DNA of 17,708 nucleotides from an uncultured Hungatella sp. (GCA_910588505.1 CAJUPQ010000076.1:1-17708), one strand, 5' to 3'. Counted from the stretch's first letter, positions 8,130 to 15,756 are shown. The notes: generated by a model from the letters alone, not told the origin. A program made the numbers and translations.

Positions 8130-8833
8130 ACCCCCTCTCTTCTGCACACCTCCAGAAGCCTCCGTTCAAACTCCTGCTTTTTTCTTCTGGACACAAAGAT
8201 CCTTCCGTTTCCCGCCATAGTCGCCACCTCCCCGTCCCAATCCATCACATGGCCCATGTTGACAATATAGCTTCGATGGCATCGAAAAAAGTCTCCGCTC
8301 AGCTGACGCTCCAGAGATCCCAGCGTTCCGATATAGGAAAACCTCCCGCAGATCGTCTCAATAAAAATCTTGTGATCAAACACCTCGCAGTACAGAATAT
8401 CCCTGATAAAAACCTTTGTACTCAGATCCTGTTTCATCAGCAATATCGCTCTGTCACCTTGAAGGTCTGCCCGCCCCACCGCCTTCTCCATAGCAGAAAA
8501 AAAACGCTCCTCCTCCACAGGTTTTAAGAGATAATGGACCGCGTCCACATCAAATGCCTGAAACACATACTTCTCATATGCTGTGATAAAGATTACCTGG
8601 CAACTACAGCCCTTCTTCCGCAGCCGCCCGATAATATCCATACCGTTTATTCCTGGAAGCTCAATATCCATCAGGATGATATCAGGATTTTCGTCGGCAT
8701 CGAGAAGCTCCTCCCCTCTGACATACGACCTTACAGACGCCGCCATATTCTTTTGTTTCAAATACCGGTCCAATAGTTTACGGATATGATCAGAAAAATA
8801 ATTCTCATCTTCACAGATGGCGATAGACAGCAT
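8126..8833 (-). CDS. LytTR-family response regulator
   Basis: Response regulator of 235 residues. The receiver domain (1-~115) has the acidic pocket E8-D9-E10, phosphoacceptor Asp56 in ILMDIELPG, Thr84 in ITAYEK and Lys104 in YLLKPV. The C-terminal ~100 residues are a LytTR DNA-binding domain, with the typical FIRDILYCEVFDHKIFIET and FFRCHRSYIVNM stretches. The ATG at 8833 has AAGGAG 8 nt upstream. It is cotranscribed with, and translationally coupled to, the GHKL kinase. LytTR proteins bind two ~9-bp direct repeats about 21 bp apart, and such a pair is present upstream of the next gene (9818-9850). Confidence 0.92.
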   Translation of the reverse strand: MLSIAICEDENYFSDHIRKLLDRYLKQKNMAASVRSYVRGEELLDADENPDIILMDIELPGINGMDIIGRLRKKGCSCQVIFITAYEKYVFQAFDVDAVHYLLKPVEEERFFSAMEKAVGRADLQGDRAILLMKQDLSTKVFIRDILYCEVFDHKIFIETICGRFSYIGTLGSLERQLSGDFFRCHRSYIVNMGHVMDWDGEVATMAGNGRIFVSRRKKQEFERRLLEVCRREGV

Positions 8834-8853
8834 TAGCTTTCTCCTTTTCTTTC

Positions 8854-8882
8854 ATCTTATCATAAAAAAGAATATAGTTCCA
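8854..8882 (-). promoter_or_regulatory. Candidate promoter of the LytTR/GHKL operon
   Basis: On the minus strand TGGAAC (8882-8877) precedes TAAGAT (8859-8854) with a 17-nt spacer, about 20 bp before the start codon at 8833. GGAACTATATT, which overlaps the -35, also occurs upstream of the 267-residue gene (plus-strand AATATAGTTCC, 9772-9782). Confidence 0.45.
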
Positions 8883-8926
8883 TAAAAAGTCCCGCAAAGA
8901 CTAATAATCTTAACGCTTTGCAGGAC
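8883..8926 (-). terminator. Rho-independent terminator of the 267-residue gene
   Basis: On the minus strand TCCTGCAAAG (8925-8916) pairs with CTTTGCGGGA (8899-8890), nine Watson-Crick pairs and one G-T, followed by CTTTTTA. It lies 11 bp after the stop of the 8937-9740 gene and separates it from the LytTR operon, so the two are transcribed separately. Confidence 0.75.
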
Positions 8927-8936
8927 ACTACTATAA

Positions 8937-9740
8937 TCAAAAAATTGTTATGTTGTCAATCATGCTCTTAATATCCATCCCCGCTGCTTTCCAGCCTTTA
9001 TATTGCGCCAAAAATTCATCAATCGCGGCATACATCCTCCTCTCACGTTCCTGTGCCCGTTCCGGAAGAGTTTTCAGATCTCTTCGCAGACGGTCCGCAT
9101 GATCCATCGCCTGTTCCGCCATGTCTAAAGCTGCCGAGCCTCCATATTTTTTTACGGATTCAACCAAACTGTTCGCATGTCTTTCAAGGGCTTTTATCCA
9201 TTGTGGCATCTGATCCACCAATCCATTGAAACACTCTATCGATTTTTCCAAATTCTCATTCAACTCCTGCAGTTCCTCTTCCAGTGTCAAGGTACGCAGT
9301 TCCCCAGTTTGAGAATCTGTTATAAAAATGGACCTCATACCATCCTTATGTCCCTGAACAAGTTCATCATAACGTTTTGCATACGCTTCAAGCATATTGT
9401 TCATCACCGTTTTACCACTGCCGCCGCCTATTGTCAACAAACTATTATATCCTCTTGAAACAACCTTTCCATCCAATTCTGCCAAAAAGGCTTTCTTCAT
9501 TCCTGGAGTCATTCCTTTCAAAAGAGGATCATTCGGATCATCCTCTCTTACACGCTCCTCAAAACTTTTTGGCTTTAGGAGCGATTGAGTAAGAGATAAC
9601 CGTACCGCAATATCTTCATCCGATTTCCGGACTGGTTTATCCGGTTTTAAAACCTCCTCTTTCTTGTTCTCTTCTTTATCCACGCGTTTTACAAATAATG
9701 CTTCTGTAAATGGATTTATCCTGATTCCATCTAACCTCAT
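8937..9740 (-). CDS. Hypothetical helical protein, 267 residues, likely LytTR target
   Basis: Not recognised. The ATG at 9740 has a very strong GGAGGAGGTG ribosome binding site, and the gene ends in its own terminator, so it is a genuine and probably well-expressed gene. No signal peptide or membrane helix is visible. The N-terminal ~70 residues are charged and low in hydrophobics. The segment at 100-115 contains GGGSGKT, which resembles a P-loop but lacks the leading Gly of GxxxxGK[ST]. Residues ~145-250 are mostly amphipathic helix (EEELQELNENLEKS; MDHADRLRRDLKTL). Directly upstream are two LytTR-type boxes, which suggests control by the adjacent regulator. It may be a cytoplasmic or non-classically exported helical protein. 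No function is claimed. Confidence 0.75.
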   Translation of the reverse strand: MRLDGIRINPFTEALFVKRVDKEENKKEEVLKPDKPVRKSDEDIAVRLSLTQSLLKPKSFEERVREDDPNDPLLKGMTPGMKKAFLAELDGKVVSRGYNSLLTIGGGSGKTVMNNMLEAYAKRYDELVQGHKDGMRSIFITDSQTGELRTLTLEEELQELNENLEKSIECFNGLVDQMPQWIKALERHANSLVESVKKYGGSAALDMAEQAMDHADRLRRDLKTLPERAQERERRMYAAIDEFLAQYKGWKAAGMDIKSMIDNITIF

Positions 9741-9771
9741 TCTGCACCTCCTCCGGAAATATCAATATTCC

Positions 9772-9850
9772 AATATAGTTCCTATATCGTCTGTTTTTTA
9801 TCTGCAACTATATCATTAACGCAAACGGTCGTTTTTCCAACGCAAACGTG
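9772..9850 (-). promoter_or_regulatory. LytTR-type tandem boxes and weak promoter of the 267-residue gene
   Basis: AACGCAAACG occurs at 9818-9827 and 9839-9848, exactly 21 bp apart. On the minus strand these read ACCGTTTGC and CACGTTTGC, fitting the LytTR consensus [TA][AC][CA]GTTN[AG][TG] at 8/9 and 7/9. They are followed by a poor promoter, for example TTGCAG (9807-9802) with TATAGG (9786-9781) after 15 nt. This places the boxes about 40-70 bp upstream of the start site, as for an activator. ATATAG-GAA-CTATAT (9772-9786) is a further small palindrome. Confidence 0.55.
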
Positions 9851-9905
9851 CGTAAATAGGAGTCAAGTCATTAGGAACCTCTAAGAAAGTGCACCGAAAA
9901 GGCTC

Positions 9906-10437
9906 TATTGAGTGAGCAAAGGGGCAAGGGTTGTCGTGAAGCCAGTCAAGATTGCTCACTTTATTTGTATTTTTAAAATTTGGAGTTGGTCAGTGACTAT
10001 GTTGGCCGCCGTATTTTGACCATATGAAAAGATCATGTTTACGGCATTCGCAGATTCTAACAACATACTTTTTGATTATCACTAAAAATATAATAAACAG
10101 AATCTGTTCCGAATTAAATACTCCGAACAAACCCTGCTGCCGATAAAACAGCTATCTTTCCACTGCAAAGCAGAAACCGCACCCCTACCGAAAACACCTT
10201 AAGTAAGCAAACCTTATCCAGCGAATTCTGCTTTTGCCAGTCAGAGAAGGGAAGGATGGTCCTGGCAGGGTGAATTTATGCCATGGAGATGAGACCAGGG
10301 AAACAGGAGGGCTGATACCCGACTGGTTCCCGCTTTAAGGGCTCATCGGAATGTTTGGCATATCTGAACCCTGCCAGGACCATCCTTCCCTTCTCTGACT
10401 GGCATCACGACTACACTCGCCTTTTGCTCACTCAATA
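9906..10437. mobile_element. MITE-like element bounded by 42/43-bp imperfect inverted repeats
   Basis: The left end 9906-9948 and the reverse complement of 10396-10437 align over ~43 nt with about 36 identities. They share TATTGAGTGAGCAAA at the tip and GTCGTGA-GCCAGTCA inside. The 532-bp interval holds no convincing gene: 9949-10235 is AT-rich filler and 10236-10403 is a very long hairpin. This fits a non-autonomous transposable element (MITE) placed between the 267-residue gene and the permease operon, its right end 28 bp from a permease stop codon. No obvious target-site duplication is seen and no related transposase is in the window, so a structured regulatory element is an alternative. 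Confidence 0.5.
10236..10403. repeat. 168-bp hairpin with 36-bp perfect arms
   Basis: 10236-10271 and 10368-10403 are exact reverse complements over 36 bp (tips GCCAGTCAGAGAAGG / CCTTCTCTGACTGGC). The inner 96 nt continue the fold: TATGCCA (10277-10283) with TGGCATA (10356-10362), GATGAG (10288-10293) with CTCATC (10342-10347), and ACCAG (10294-10298) with CTGGT (10323-10327). Such nested pairing indicates selection for structure or a recent palindromic duplication. It may also stop transcripts from the minus-strand permease operon that end at 10466. Confidence 0.85.
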
Positions 10438-10465
10438 ATACACCAAATCGCAATCTATTCCCCCT

Positions 10466-11677
10466 TCAAAACGCCCTCAAATAATACGACGCCAAAAACA
10501 CCTTCTCCACCCACCCCCACTCCGGAAAGAACTGCCGGATATCCACAAACACCGGCGAAAACACCAGGCTCCCCACCAAAACCAGAGGGATCAAACAGCA
10601 GACAACCTGCGGCTTCCGGCATATAACCTTCAGCCCATAGGAAAACCCGCAGACCGCCAGCACATAAACACCCATCACCCCAAACTCCCGCGCCGGATCA
10701 TCCAGACATCCCCCGGTCCTTAACGCTCCCAGCGCCGACAATGCCGCCAGAAACACCGGAGCCGCCAAAACTGCCATGCGGCACACCAGCCGCCTCCCTG
10801 ACGAAAGAGGCAGAAACAATCCCTTTTCCTCATCATACCCCAGCATCACCGCGCTGTACATGCCCACCAGCAAAAGATACACTGCCACAATCCCCCTGAC
10901 CGGGAACACCCCCGCGGCCTCCGTCCCGCCCTCACTGTCAAGTCCCTGACCTCCCCGGTTCTGATAACGGTACGCAAACCGAAACGTGCTTCCGCTGGCA
11001 AGCCATTTGTCATACAGCTGTCCCGCCAGCGTCTCCAGACCGTCCGCCCCTCCAGGTTCCATTCCCCCGTCAAGGGCCTCTCCCCCTTCTTCTCTGCCGG
11101 TCTCGCCGCCCCATCCAAATTCAGCTCCCGAATCCCTTAATACCTGGGCCTCCATCACATAATCCAAAAAGATCTCCCTGTCATAAAGCTTCATCAAAGC
11201 CGCGAACACCACCTCCGTGGAAAGATCCGCCAGAACCGTGGAAGGCGCGGAGTATACCCGGATGCACCGCTTATAATCCCCCTCATCCAGCTTTTCCCGC
11301 AGATTACCGGAAAACACATACCCGCACTCCGCCTGCCTGGAAGCCACCTGGGCCTTTACCTCTTCCTCGCTCCCGCACTTATAAAACCGAAACAGCCCGC
11401 TCCCGTCCGCGTCTTCCTCATCCCCCTCCTGTTTGACCAAAGCCTCCAAAAGCTCCTCCTCCAGAAGAGCCGTTTTGCCATCGATCCTCTCGCCATCGGT
11501 CCCCTCGCTGTCCGTCGTCTCCGCGCAGACCGCGATCCTTACCTCCTGCCCCTCCTTCTCCTCAAGCCCTTTCACGAAAAAAGTCACCGCCGGAAGGACG
11601 AGAAGGATCAAAAGAAACGACGCCTTCCGCAGATACCTTTTGCAGGACAGAAAAAACCACACGCAGCCGCTTTTCAT
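10466..11677 (-). CDS. ABC-2-type transporter permease (second of a pair)
   Basis: Membrane protein of 403 residues. It has one N-terminal membrane helix (~17-35), a long probably extracytoplasmic domain (~36-255) that is unusually acidic and glycine rich near 195-225 (GGETGREEGG; GGMEPGGADG), then about five membrane helices to the C-terminus. This is the ABC2_membrane/YhgE-like exporter layout, in which two such permeases pair with an ATPase. The ATG at 11677 overlaps the stop of the preceding permease as ATGA, so translation is coupled and a heterodimer is likely. The extracytoplasmic part is poorly conserved in type. The substrate is unknown, and no ATP-binding subunit lies in the window. 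Confidence 0.75.
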   Translation of the reverse strand: MKSGCVWFFLSCKRYLRKASFLLILLVLPAVTFFVKGLEEKEGQEVRIAVCAETTDSEGTDGERIDGKTALLEEELLEALVKQEGDEEDADGSGLFRFYKCGSEEEVKAQVASRQAECGYVFSGNLREKLDEGDYKRCIRVYSAPSTVLADLSTEVVFAALMKLYDREIFLDYVMEAQVLRDSGAEFGWGGETGREEGGEALDGGMEPGGADGLETLAGQLYDKWLASGSTFRFAYRYQNRGGQGLDSEGGTEAAGVFPVRGIVAVYLLLVGMYSAVMLGYDEEKGLFLPLSSGRRLVCRMAVLAAPVFLAALSALGALRTGGCLDDPAREFGVMGVYVLAVCGFSYGLKVICRKPQVVCCLIPLVLVGSLVFSPVFVDIRQFFPEWGWVEKVFLASYYLRAF

Positions 11678-12855
11678 CGCCTTCTCACCTCCATCAGCCC
11701 GCTAAAAACCCACGCAGCCGCCAAAAGCCCTGTACACGCCGCCAGCCTGCGCCAGTCCGGCTCCATGGTAAACGCCGTCTTCACCGTGTCCATAAGGATC
11801 GAAGACGGCAGATACGCCGCCCATCTCTGGATCGTCGCAGGAAGAAACACCATAGGCAAAAACCCTCCTGCCAGAAAATGCTGCCCTGTGATAACGAAAA
11901 ACAGCAGCATGATCCCCCCCAGAAGCGTTCCCGCCATCTGAAACAAAAGCGTCACCACCCCGGCCGCCGCCCCGCAGGTAAGAAGCCACACCAGGATCAA
12001 AAGCCCGCTAATCTCCACCACATTGCATACCACAGCTCCCGCCATCACCGGCAGAGTAGCCGCCGCCAAGAGGAATCCCATGCCCCCGATCCTCGCCGCC
12101 GCCAAAAAGCCGCCGCCCAGCCCGGCCATCCAAAGCTTCTGCCTAAGCGCCCGCCGGGACGGCATCAGATACCCGGACACAGGGATCGCCGCAAGAAATA
12201 AAAACAGCACATACACGCTTATCTCATAAAATTCCATAGTATCCACATCCCCGGTTGCCTGCACCTTCATATGGCGGAAATACCCGGTTCTCTGGAGGCT
12301 GTACGCCATATACCGCTCATTCAGATCCCGCTCCAGCTGCCCGATGGCCTCCTCCAGGCCCAGCATCTGATACAGCTCATTGCCTGCGTAGATCCCCGCC
12401 TGACTGGCCCCCAGGGTCAATGCCCCCGCGTCCGTCAGCTCCTGAAACAGCTTCCCCTCCACCCCGGCGTCCGGGCCAAACCACACGGTCACCGGAGTAT
12501 TGGCGCCGTTCATAATATCCCGGACAAATCCCTCCGGAACATCCAGCACCGCGTACAGCTTCCCCTTCTCCAGCATCGAAAGGCAGGACTCCCTGTCCAT
12601 ATACTGAAAATCGCAGACGCTTCCCACACTCTCCAGGGAGCTGATCATCTTCACCACCTGCCTGGCCAGCTGGTCCTCTTCGGGGACAGACACTCCCACC
12701 GCCACTCTCCCCACCACCTGGCCGTCGTACAAAAGGCGGCTGGACAACAGGGCAATCACCGCTGCCAGAAAAAACAGCATGATTGCCCCTGCATAAAGGT
12801 GTGGAAGCCGTTTATATGCCCTCTTTAATTCCAGTTTCCAATAAACCAGACGCAT
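11674..12855 (-). CDS. ABC-2-type transporter permease (first of a pair)
   Basis: Membrane protein of 393 residues with the same topology as its downstream partner: an N-terminal helix at ~20-41, an extracytoplasmic domain at ~42-215, and about five or six helices from ~217 to 390 with a positively charged end (EVRRR). Features such as YAVLDVPEGFVRDIMNG resemble the ABC2_membrane_3 extracytoplasmic domain. The ATG at 12855 has AGGAAG about 10 nt upstream, slightly far. It follows the zinc-ribbon gene by 81 bp on the same strand and is coupled to the next permease by a 4-bp overlap. It probably forms an export complex with an ATPase encoded elsewhere. Confidence 0.8.
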   Translation of the reverse strand: MRLVYWKLELKRAYKRLPHLYAGAIMLFFLAAVIALLSSRLLYDGQVVGRVAVGVSVPEEDQLARQVVKMISSLESVGSVCDFQYMDRESCLSMLEKGKLYAVLDVPEGFVRDIMNGANTPVTVWFGPDAGVEGKLFQELTDAGALTLGASQAGIYAGNELYQMLGLEEAIGQLERDLNERYMAYSLQRTGYFRHMKVQATGDVDTMEFYEISVYVLFLFLAAIPVSGYLMPSRRALRQKLWMAGLGGGFLAAARIGGMGFLLAAATLPVMAGAVVCNVVEISGLLILVWLLTCGAAAGVVTLLFQMAGTLLGGIMLLFFVITGQHFLAGGFLPMVFLPATIQRWAAYLPSSILMDTVKTAFTMEPDWRRLAACTGLLAAAWVFSGLMEVRRR

Positions 12856-12936
12856 ACACCCATTCTTCCTGTTCTCTTATGATTTTTATTCTTGTGATCA
12901 TAATTCTTGTGATGTTTAAACTGTCATGTTCCCCGC

Positions 12937-14748
12937 TTAGTAGGAAAGCTGTGACATCAGCTGCATCACATTCATGTAAACCTCCATGATAACGCTCTCC
13001 CAGTCAGCCTCATCCGCTGCCAGAATATCAAAAGCGTCGCCCTGTAGCGCAGTCACCTGTCCGCTTAAAGGACCGTACCCATAATCGCCGCTTAAGGTCA
13101 GCTGCGCCATAGCGTCCATCACCGTGATCTTTAACTCATCAATATCCGCATGGATCAAGGTTCCCTTCTCCAGCTGATCCACAACGCCGGTCATGGAGAG
13201 ATCCACTAACAGCGAGTCGTCCGCCGTCACAGCCATCCCCATATGATAATCGCCGCCGTCAGAATTATAAGAGCCTGTGCAGGTGAAGCCCGCGTCGATC
13301 TTCTCGTCGCTGTCAAGCTTCACATCCAGGGCCAGATCCCCGGTCAGCTGTTTTCCGTCATAAGAGCCGCTCTTCACCATAGAAATCTTTAAGTCATCCC
13401 CCTCCCTGCCCAGCACTGCCTCCGCTGTCATGTTCTGGGTCAGGTAAGAACCACCCTGGAGCCTGCAGTTAAAAGTCACCTGAAGCTTATCTTCGTCGGT
13501 AACATCGCCCTCCTCGACAGCGTCCGGATCAATCAGATAGGTAGAGCCGTCCACCGCTGCCAGACGTCCCTTTTTATCCACATAGACCGTCATGTTCACA
13601 TCGGTCAGGCTCTTGTCCAGGAAATCCACCATCTCATTTACCGCTTCCGTCACATCCTCCAGACTGTCCGCGTACAGCTGCTGGGCGGAAACCCCTGAGC
13701 TTGCGCCGCCCATCATCTCCGTCAGCTTCACGCTCTGCTCCAGCTGATTTAAAAACTGCTCCTTAAGCTCCTCGTCATTCAGGAAGAAATCCGTGGTAGT
13801 CCGCAGAAACTCCATCATAGAATCCTTGCTCACCAACACCTTGTAACCATTGCAGGTCACTTCCGCCCCATCCATGGTAAAGGTTCCCTTCTCTCCCTTT
13901 TCCACAGACAAAGCCTCCTTAAACTTCTCCTGGGCCTGTGTTCCTTCCCTGTAACGGGTCATCAGACTCTCAAAGTCCAGGTTGGCTTTTCCGGACTCCG
14001 CCAGCTCCAGCTGCTCTTCAAAATACCCAAACAGCCCTTCCACATCCATCCCCGACTCCTCAAGGATCGGCCCCACCAAAGGAGAATCCTGGATCCTCTG
14101 GGCCAGACCTTCACCAAGATCAATGGTAAACACCTTGGAAGAAAGCTCTGGAAACGCCATCATCAGCTCCTCATCCCCATAGTAAGCGTCCACATTGATA
14201 AAATCCATATCCTTGTAGATCAACGCGATATCCGCTGAACTCTTCTTATTGGTTTTGTCGCTCTTCGCGCTCACCCGCACCCCGCTGCCCGCCAGCGCCT
14301 TTACCTCAGCCTCGGAACAGTCGTCCAGGATCAGTGTAAAGGAATCCTCCACATCCCCTGTCAATGCATTCTCCGAAAACATGCTCAGCCCGAACAGCTC
14401 CTCCAAGGGCTGCGCCTGATCCTCTGTGTAGACATTCTCAAACGCGCTGATAACCACTTCCTTGGGATCCTTGCGCCCCATAAGGCCAAAAGCCAACGCT
14501 CCCACAGCCGCCACTCCAACCACAGCCCCGCCGATGATAAGGCCCTTCTTCTTTCCGGATCTGGGCGGCTCGCCCGTCCCGTCCAGGGAAGAACCTCCGT
14601 CCAAAGACCCTGTTTCCCCTGAACCCTCCTGCATCCCTTCCCCAGCCGCGCCCGCGCCTGACGGCTCCTGTGTACTTACAGGGTTCCCGCACTCATGGCA
14701 AACCTTCTTTTCAACGCCAAGCTCCGCTCCGCAAACATTACACTTCAT
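12937..14748 (-). CDS. Zinc-ribbon membrane-anchored protein with large external domain
   Basis: Protein of 603 residues. The N-terminus is a zinc ribbon with Cys3-x2-Cys6 and Cys17-x2-Cys20 (CNVCG; VCHECG). A Gly/Ser/Glu-rich linker (~25-65) follows, then a single membrane helix at ~69-90 preceded by Lys residues, and a ~510-residue, mostly acidic domain predicted outside the cell. That domain is rich in Asp/Glu and repeated short strands (TGDLALDVKLDSDEKID) and is not recognised. The frame opens upstream, but the ATG at 14748 has GGAGGAG 7 nt upstream and starts at the zinc ribbon. Clostridia carry many such proteins beside ABC-2 permeases. It probably leads the operon and may be an accessory or sensor for the exporter. 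Confidence 0.75.
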   Translation of the reverse strand: MKCNVCGAELGVEKKVCHECGNPVSTQEPSGAGAAGEGMQEGSGETGSLDGGSSLDGTGEPPRSGKKKGLIIGGAVVGVAAVGALAFGLMGRKDPKEVVISAFENVYTEDQAQPLEELFGLSMFSENALTGDVEDSFTLILDDCSEAEVKALAGSGVRVSAKSDKTNKKSSADIALIYKDMDFINVDAYYGDEELMMAFPELSSKVFTIDLGEGLAQRIQDSPLVGPILEESGMDVEGLFGYFEEQLELAESGKANLDFESLMTRYREGTQAQEKFKEALSVEKGEKGTFTMDGAEVTCNGYKVLVSKDSMMEFLRTTTDFFLNDEELKEQFLNQLEQSVKLTEMMGGASSGVSAQQLYADSLEDVTEAVNEMVDFLDKSLTDVNMTVYVDKKGRLAAVDGSTYLIDPDAVEEGDVTDEDKLQVTFNCRLQGGSYLTQNMTAEAVLGREGDDLKISMVKSGSYDGKQLTGDLALDVKLDSDEKIDAGFTCTGSYNSDGGDYHMGMAVTADDSLLVDLSMTGVVDQLEKGTLIHADIDELKITVMDAMAQLTLSGDYGYGPLSGQVTALQGDAFDILAADEADWESVIMEVYMNVMQLMSQLSY

Positions 14749-14770
14749 AATCTTCTCCTCCCTGCTTTCC

Positions 14771-14786
14771 AAGGCCATACGGCCTT
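14771..14786. other. Short palindrome upstream of the zinc-ribbon gene
   Basis: AAGGCC-ATAC-GGCCTT gives a 6-bp stem 22 bp upstream of the start at 14748. A T-run follows only on the plus strand, where there is no gene to end, so it may be an operator or a 5'-leader hairpin. Confidence 0.3.
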
Positions 14787-14815
14787 TTTCCTATCCTGCT
14801 TAAGTTACTGATATA

Positions 14816-15694
14816 TTATTTTCCATAGTTGCTAAACTGCTCTGTTGTCATCCCCGCGTACTCTGCCGCCCTTTCGACTGTCATATCTCCACGTCGAACC
14901 ATCCGCGACAGTAATTCCATCCTCTCCTCCTCCCGGCCTTCCTCCCGGCCTTCCTCCCGGCCTTCCTCCCGAATCATCTGTAATGTCTCCGCTTCATTAT
15001 ATTCCGTGATGCACATTCCTTTCACCTCCGCTCTGTTGCCTATTAAAAACGGCCTTATCACATAATCCGCAGGCATTTCATCAATGGCTTTATCCACCGC
15101 GTTTTCAATATCCATATCCTCATGATTCTCACGAATATGCTTCACCAGCCACGCGTACTCCTCCAGTGGTCTGCATGCTCCCAGCAGCTTTCTATTCTGG
15201 CCATAATTGATGTTTATCATCCGAACCTTGACTTCTATATCCGATTCGACAGCCTGGCCTTTCGTCTCAAATGCGTCGCTTAACTTAAGAATCCTGTCTT
15301 CCTTACCCTCGGTTCCATTATAAAAGACCACCAATTTAGGAATCGGAAGCTTCACAATCCGTTTTCCATATATATTCAGCTTATTCCTATGGATGTATTT
15401 ATCATACAGTTTCCCCGCGTACATAAGCTGCCGCACTCCCATGTTTGGATTATAGGTACTTTGCTGCTCGTAAATGTTCATCACATGGAAAAGGTTAAAT
15501 GACACATCATTTTTCATTCCCATATAAATAGCGTCATCCATGGTCGTAAATAAAATATCATCCGCATCCCTGTGATCGGTTCCGTTTACCGCATTATACA
15601 AGCTAAGCGTCCATTCCTTGTTGGATTCACTTCCAAACAGAAAACAGAACAGTCGATCCTTGTGCTCTTTATTGATCATCGACATCCTCAACAT
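14816..15694 (-). CDS. Rpn-family / PD-(D/E)XK nuclease transposase-like protein
   Basis: Protein of about 292 residues similar to Rpn recombination-promoting nucleases and the PDDEXK_2 'transposase' family. Family features seen are a KDRLFCFLFG start, LYNAVNGTDH, a core Asp in NDVSF followed by NIYEQQS (the usual NIExQ motif), the RQLMYAGKLYDKY helix, and PIPKLVVFYNGTE. The C-terminal helix contains a GREE tetrapeptide repeat and a MTVERAAEYAGMTTEQF tail, which is usual for these proteins. The ATG at 15694 has GGAAGG 5 nt upstream; a GTG at 15700 or ATGs at 15685 and 15679 are alternatives. It has its own strong promoter. These proteins are multicopy and may act in DNA breakage, genome plasticity or defence; the exact role is unsettled. 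Confidence 0.85.
   Translation of the reverse strand: MLRMSMINKEHKDRLFCFLFGSESNKEWTLSLYNAVNGTDHRDADDILFTTMDDAIYMGMKNDVSFNLFHVMNIYEQQSTYNPNMGVRQLMYAGKLYDKYIHRNKLNIYGKRIVKLPIPKLVVFYNGTEGKEDRILKLSDAFETKGQAVESDIEVKVRMININYGQNRKLLGACRPLEEYAWLVKHIRENHEDMDIENAVDKAIDEMPADYVIRPFLIGNRAEVKGMCITEYNEAETLQMIREEGREEGREEGREEERMELLSRMVRRGDMTVERAAEYAGMTTEQFSNYGK
14929..14970. repeat. 12-bp tandem repeat, 3.5 units, in the Rpn-like gene
   Basis: CCTCCCGGCCTT is repeated exactly at 14929-14940, 14941-14952 and 14953-14964, with a half unit to 14970. Each unit encodes four residues (GREE on the coding strand), so changes in copy number keep the frame. Confidence 0.9.
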
Positions 15695-15756
15695 CACCAC
15701 CTTCCTGCCATATCTGGCATTATTTTCTATATCAGTTCCCTTACATAATCAAATAA

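Noticed and set aside
9041..9428. P-loop (Walker A) in the 267-residue protein, from GGGSGKT
   Set aside because: The leading Gly of GxxxxGK[ST] is an Ile here, no Walker B is visible and the surroundings are not those of an ATPase fold.
9956..10066. 36-residue minus-strand ORF inside the MITE-like element
   Set aside because: No ribosome binding site, no recognisable motif, and it ends in the element's left repeat; likely chance in AT-rich DNA.
10236..10403. Long hairpin as an ordinary rho-independent terminator
   Set aside because: Arms of 36 bp and a 96-nt structured loop are far beyond terminator size, and no T-run follows on either strand.
11878..12828. Long plus-strand ORFs opposite the permease genes
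   Set aside because: Pro/His/Arg-rich translations without start signals, typical shadows of GC-rich minus-strand genes.
14929..14970. Short repeat array as a CRISPR
   Set aside because: Units are contiguous 12-mers without spacers and lie in frame within a coding region.
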